This document shows, in pieces, positions 61,901-64,000 of a DNA stretch of 64,000 nucleotides. The number at the start of each line of letters is the position of its first letter. Positions within the stretch are counted from its first letter, which is position 1. The stretch is from Patagioenas fasciata (lineage: Eukaryota > Chordata > Aves > Columbiformes > Columbidae), in NCBI RefSeq assembly GCF_037038585.1, contig NC_092522.1, positions 49,203,661-49,267,660 of the forward strand, read 5' to 3'. The notes under the pieces are model-generated. The model saw only the letters and a program-made list of their open reading frames with translations, did not search any database and had not been told where the DNA came from. The position numbers were made by a program, and so were the translations under genes.

Positions 61901-63488
61901 CACATCAGAAAACTTCCCTTTGTGCTTTACTATATGTAACTATTTGCAACAATGATGATTCTTAACCTCTACGCAGATTTCATGGCATTTGGTGCATTTA
62001 ATTTATATTAAAGCTTAGAGAAGAGGACTGCAAGACAGAAAAAGTGATGTAACATGGGAAAATGTCTGAAACAAGCTAAGTCTGCTCTTTTTATAAAATA
62101 GAGATATGCTATAGTATGAATACCAGTATGAATCTTCTACTGTTAACTCAAGTGGAATATAAACATTCAAAAAGAAAAATGTTAATGTGCCCACAGGAAA
62201 ATTGTTTTTGTATAAAAGCCTTTGGTAGCATTATTACATAAAACAGATATTTTGAAATGCAACATATACCCAGTTATCCTTATGCTTTTAACCAGAACAT
62301 TAACCTAACACTTAATTGCTCTGTGAAGCATCTGGGGAGATGAGGGAAGGAACATGCGTATTTTAAGAGACCATTTTAAGAGGCCATTGAATATCTCTCT
62401 GTAATTCCAGAGTTTGGGGCTTGCTAGCGAGTGAGCACTACAAGAGTAAGTGCCAGCAGTGCTGTATTTTCTTGCTTTCCTAATAGAACTGTGTTTCCTA
62501 GAAACAACACAGAACACAGAAGGTCAGTTTTCAAACAATTGTGTAAAATATGATTGTGTAACTTCCATTAATACAAAATGTGATTAAATGTTAAGCTTTA
62601 TGTTACTTTCTTCACCAAATCATAGCAAACATGAAAATGATCATACCCGTACAATTTGCAGTAGTGTGCTTTCCAGTCTCCACACACACACTTTTCTTCT
62701 AAGCTAACACTTTGAATTTCTATGATTATGTAAAAATGGACTACAGAATAATGGAACTAGCTCCGAATACTTATTTTTAGAACAGAGCATACACAACAGC
62801 AGTTATGGTGAGATGGAGGGATTTCACTGAGAAGACAGATTATGTTGTCTTAGAAAGAAGAAAAATGAGGCACAGCTAGCTGATCACACAAAGTTCCTTC
62901 ATACACTCAGATTTTTTTTTTTCCTTACCTGACTTACTGTTCCAATCTTTGTCCTGAACCACAGTGGATTTAACTGACGGATATCGAAGCCATCAACAGT
63001 GATAGTACCTTAAATTAAGAAACAGTGAAGTCAAGTGTGGACTGGCAAGTACTGAAAAGAGCTGGAAAGTAAAGCTGAGAACAAAGACGTGGGTGGATGA
63101 GAAATGTGAAGTTATGCAGATGCCACAACAAGGTAACTATGTGTCCCAGAGGAAAGCACAGTCCATCAGTGGAACAGTCACATCAGGACCTCAAGCACAG
63201 GAACCCCAACTCTTCATCAGGTGCATCTGAGATGCAAAGCATCAATTATCCTGAATGAGACCAACACGCAAAACATACCTGAGATAGGATCATACAGCCT
63301 CAGCAGAAGGGATACAATAGTTGATTTCCCCGTACCGCTTGGGCCAACCAGAGCCATAATAGAGCCAGCTGGAATGGAAAGGCTAAAATCTTTGAAAATG
63401 GATGTTTCTGGACGTGTTGGATACGCAAACTCAACATCCTTGAACTCCAGAGCACCTCTGAATGTATCTTTGCTTAATGTGATTCCCT
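58708..63488 (-). CDS. ABCB10: ABCB10, mitochondrial inner-membrane ABC transporter (3' part, six exons)
   Basis: Half-transporter that works as a homodimer in the mitochondrial inner membrane. The family member in mammals supports heme synthesis, binds mitoferrin-1 and has been reported to export biliverdin. The six exons present, 842 nt, code for the whole nucleotide-binding domain: A-loop tyrosine in FAYPTRPE, Walker [11 protein letters not shown]-loop VSQ, signature LSGGQKQR, Walker [11 protein letters not shown]-loop SALD and the switch histidine in IIAHRLS. All catalytic residues are present. Sequence is close to human ABCB10 ([19 protein letters not shown]). The N-terminal mitochondrial leader and six membrane helices lie past the right edge. 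The C-terminus runs about 20 residues longer than I recall for human. Phases agree across all five introns. Confidence 0.96.
59589..59623 (-). CDS. ABCB10: ABCB10 exon with Walker B
   Basis: Only 35 bp, encoding [11 protein letters not shown] and two bases of the next serine codon. The glutamate after the Walker B aspartate, the catalytic base, is present. Confidence 0.95.
61153..61196 (-). CDS. ABCB10: ABCB10 exon with the ABC signature
   Basis: A 44-bp exon encoding [14 protein letters not shown], the second half of the LSGGQ signature. It was found by homology and splice sites. Confidence 0.95.
61417..61597 (-). CDS. ABCB10: ABCB10 exon for the helical subdomain
   Basis: Encodes [20 protein letters not shown], then [20 protein letters not shown] and [10 protein letters not shown]; 181 bp. 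Confidence 0.97.
62929..63008 (-). CDS. ABCB10: ABCB10 exon with the Q-loop
   Basis: An 80-bp exon encoding [20 protein letters not shown] and IGTVSQ. Confidence 0.96.
63279..63488 (-). CDS. ABCB10: ABCB10 exon with A-loop and Walker A
   Basis: Encodes [35 protein letters not shown] and [20 protein letters not shown]. It is probably exon 8 of 13, counting back from the last exon. Acceptor ATACAG, donor GTATG. Confidence 0.96.
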
Positions 63489-64000
63489 CTGTATGACAAA
63501 GAGTAAAATACAGAAACAAAACTCAGGTCAGCGCTCCTAAAACTTGCTTTACAGACACCCAATAGAAATATCTATCTCCACATTAAATCTAGGGATGGCT
63601 GCAAGCCACAATTCAGGACCACAGGGGTTATATTTCAGCCATGACTGAATCAGTGTGGTGCACCACTCCTTCCTGAATGCAATTTCAGGTTGCTCACCAG
63701 CAGTGAACCTGCAGCCTATCTGCAGCAAGAGGGAGAATTTTCATCTTACTTATACCTAACAACTAAAAATCTTCACTTCTAGTAGAATTATCTGAATTTT
63801 TAAATATATCATAAACAATTTAAGCCTTGTCAATTAGGAGCAATGAAATAAAATGGCACTGTTGAAGGCCAAAGTCCTGTTGCCACAGAACAGATGCAAA
63901 AAGATAAACATTGCAAATCACTTACTGCCCTCTCACTGAGCCACAAAAGTCCCCTGAAACACCCTCATCTGCAAACAAGAGCAGTTCCCTCTCCACCACC
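63489..64000. other. ABCB10 intron running off the right edge
   Basis: No match to the preceding exon, expected to end near a LPFNE-like segment, is visible in these 512 bases, so the next upstream exon lies outside the window. Confidence 0.6.

Larger units (their letters stand above)
59624..62928. other. ABCB10 introns between Walker B and Q-loop exons
   Basis: Outside the two short exons at 61,153-61,196 and 61,417-61,597 this is AT-rich intron. I recognise no repeat family and no additional exon. Confidence 0.55.

Overview
The window is bird nuclear DNA. The evidence is CR1 LINE copies (one with the avian ATTCTATG-type 3' end), a solo LTR of an ERVL-like family I recognise from birds, and proteins that align along their length with vertebrate genes. 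It holds three genes, all on the minus strand, in the same order and orientation as I recall for human 1q42: ACTA1 (complete), NUP133 (complete, 26 coding exons) and the 3' half of ABCB10. Gene identities rest on reading the protein sequence from memory of the families; no database search was run.

Layout. Positions 1-14.4 kb are intergenic: I see no credible exon, one CR1 fragment (5.76-6.01 kb) and scattered short simple repeats. Positions 14.4-17.2 kb hold ACTA1, skeletal muscle alpha-actin, with six coding exons, a noncoding first exon and a classical muscle promoter (TATA, MCAT and three CArG-type boxes spaced exactly 45 bp apart) inside a GC-rich island. Positions 17.2-20.9 kb are AT-richer spacer with a CR1 copy. 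NUP133 runs from its 3' end at about 21 kb to its start codon at 55,132. All 26 exons join in frame to 1,152 codons plus a stop, with GT-AG borders throughout. Its introns carry CR1 pieces, A/C-rich tracts and a solo LTR. A CpG island at about 54.8-55.7 kb covers its first exon and promoter. From 58.7 kb to the right edge lie the last six exons of ABCB10, coding for its complete nucleotide-binding domain; the membrane domain and mitochondrial leader lie beyond the window.

The genes are unrelated in function: a sarcomeric thin-filament protein under SRF control, a scaffold subunit of the nuclear pore Y-complex, and a mitochondrial inner-membrane ABC exporter. They are simply old neighbours. 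I found no new multi-gene system. The points most worth a second look are an exon-like reading frame with its own poly(A) signal on the opposite strand inside NUP133 intron 24, a long GU-rich tract beginning at the exon 13 donor of NUP133, the evenly spaced SRF-site array of ACTA1, and an apparently extended C-terminus of ABCB10.
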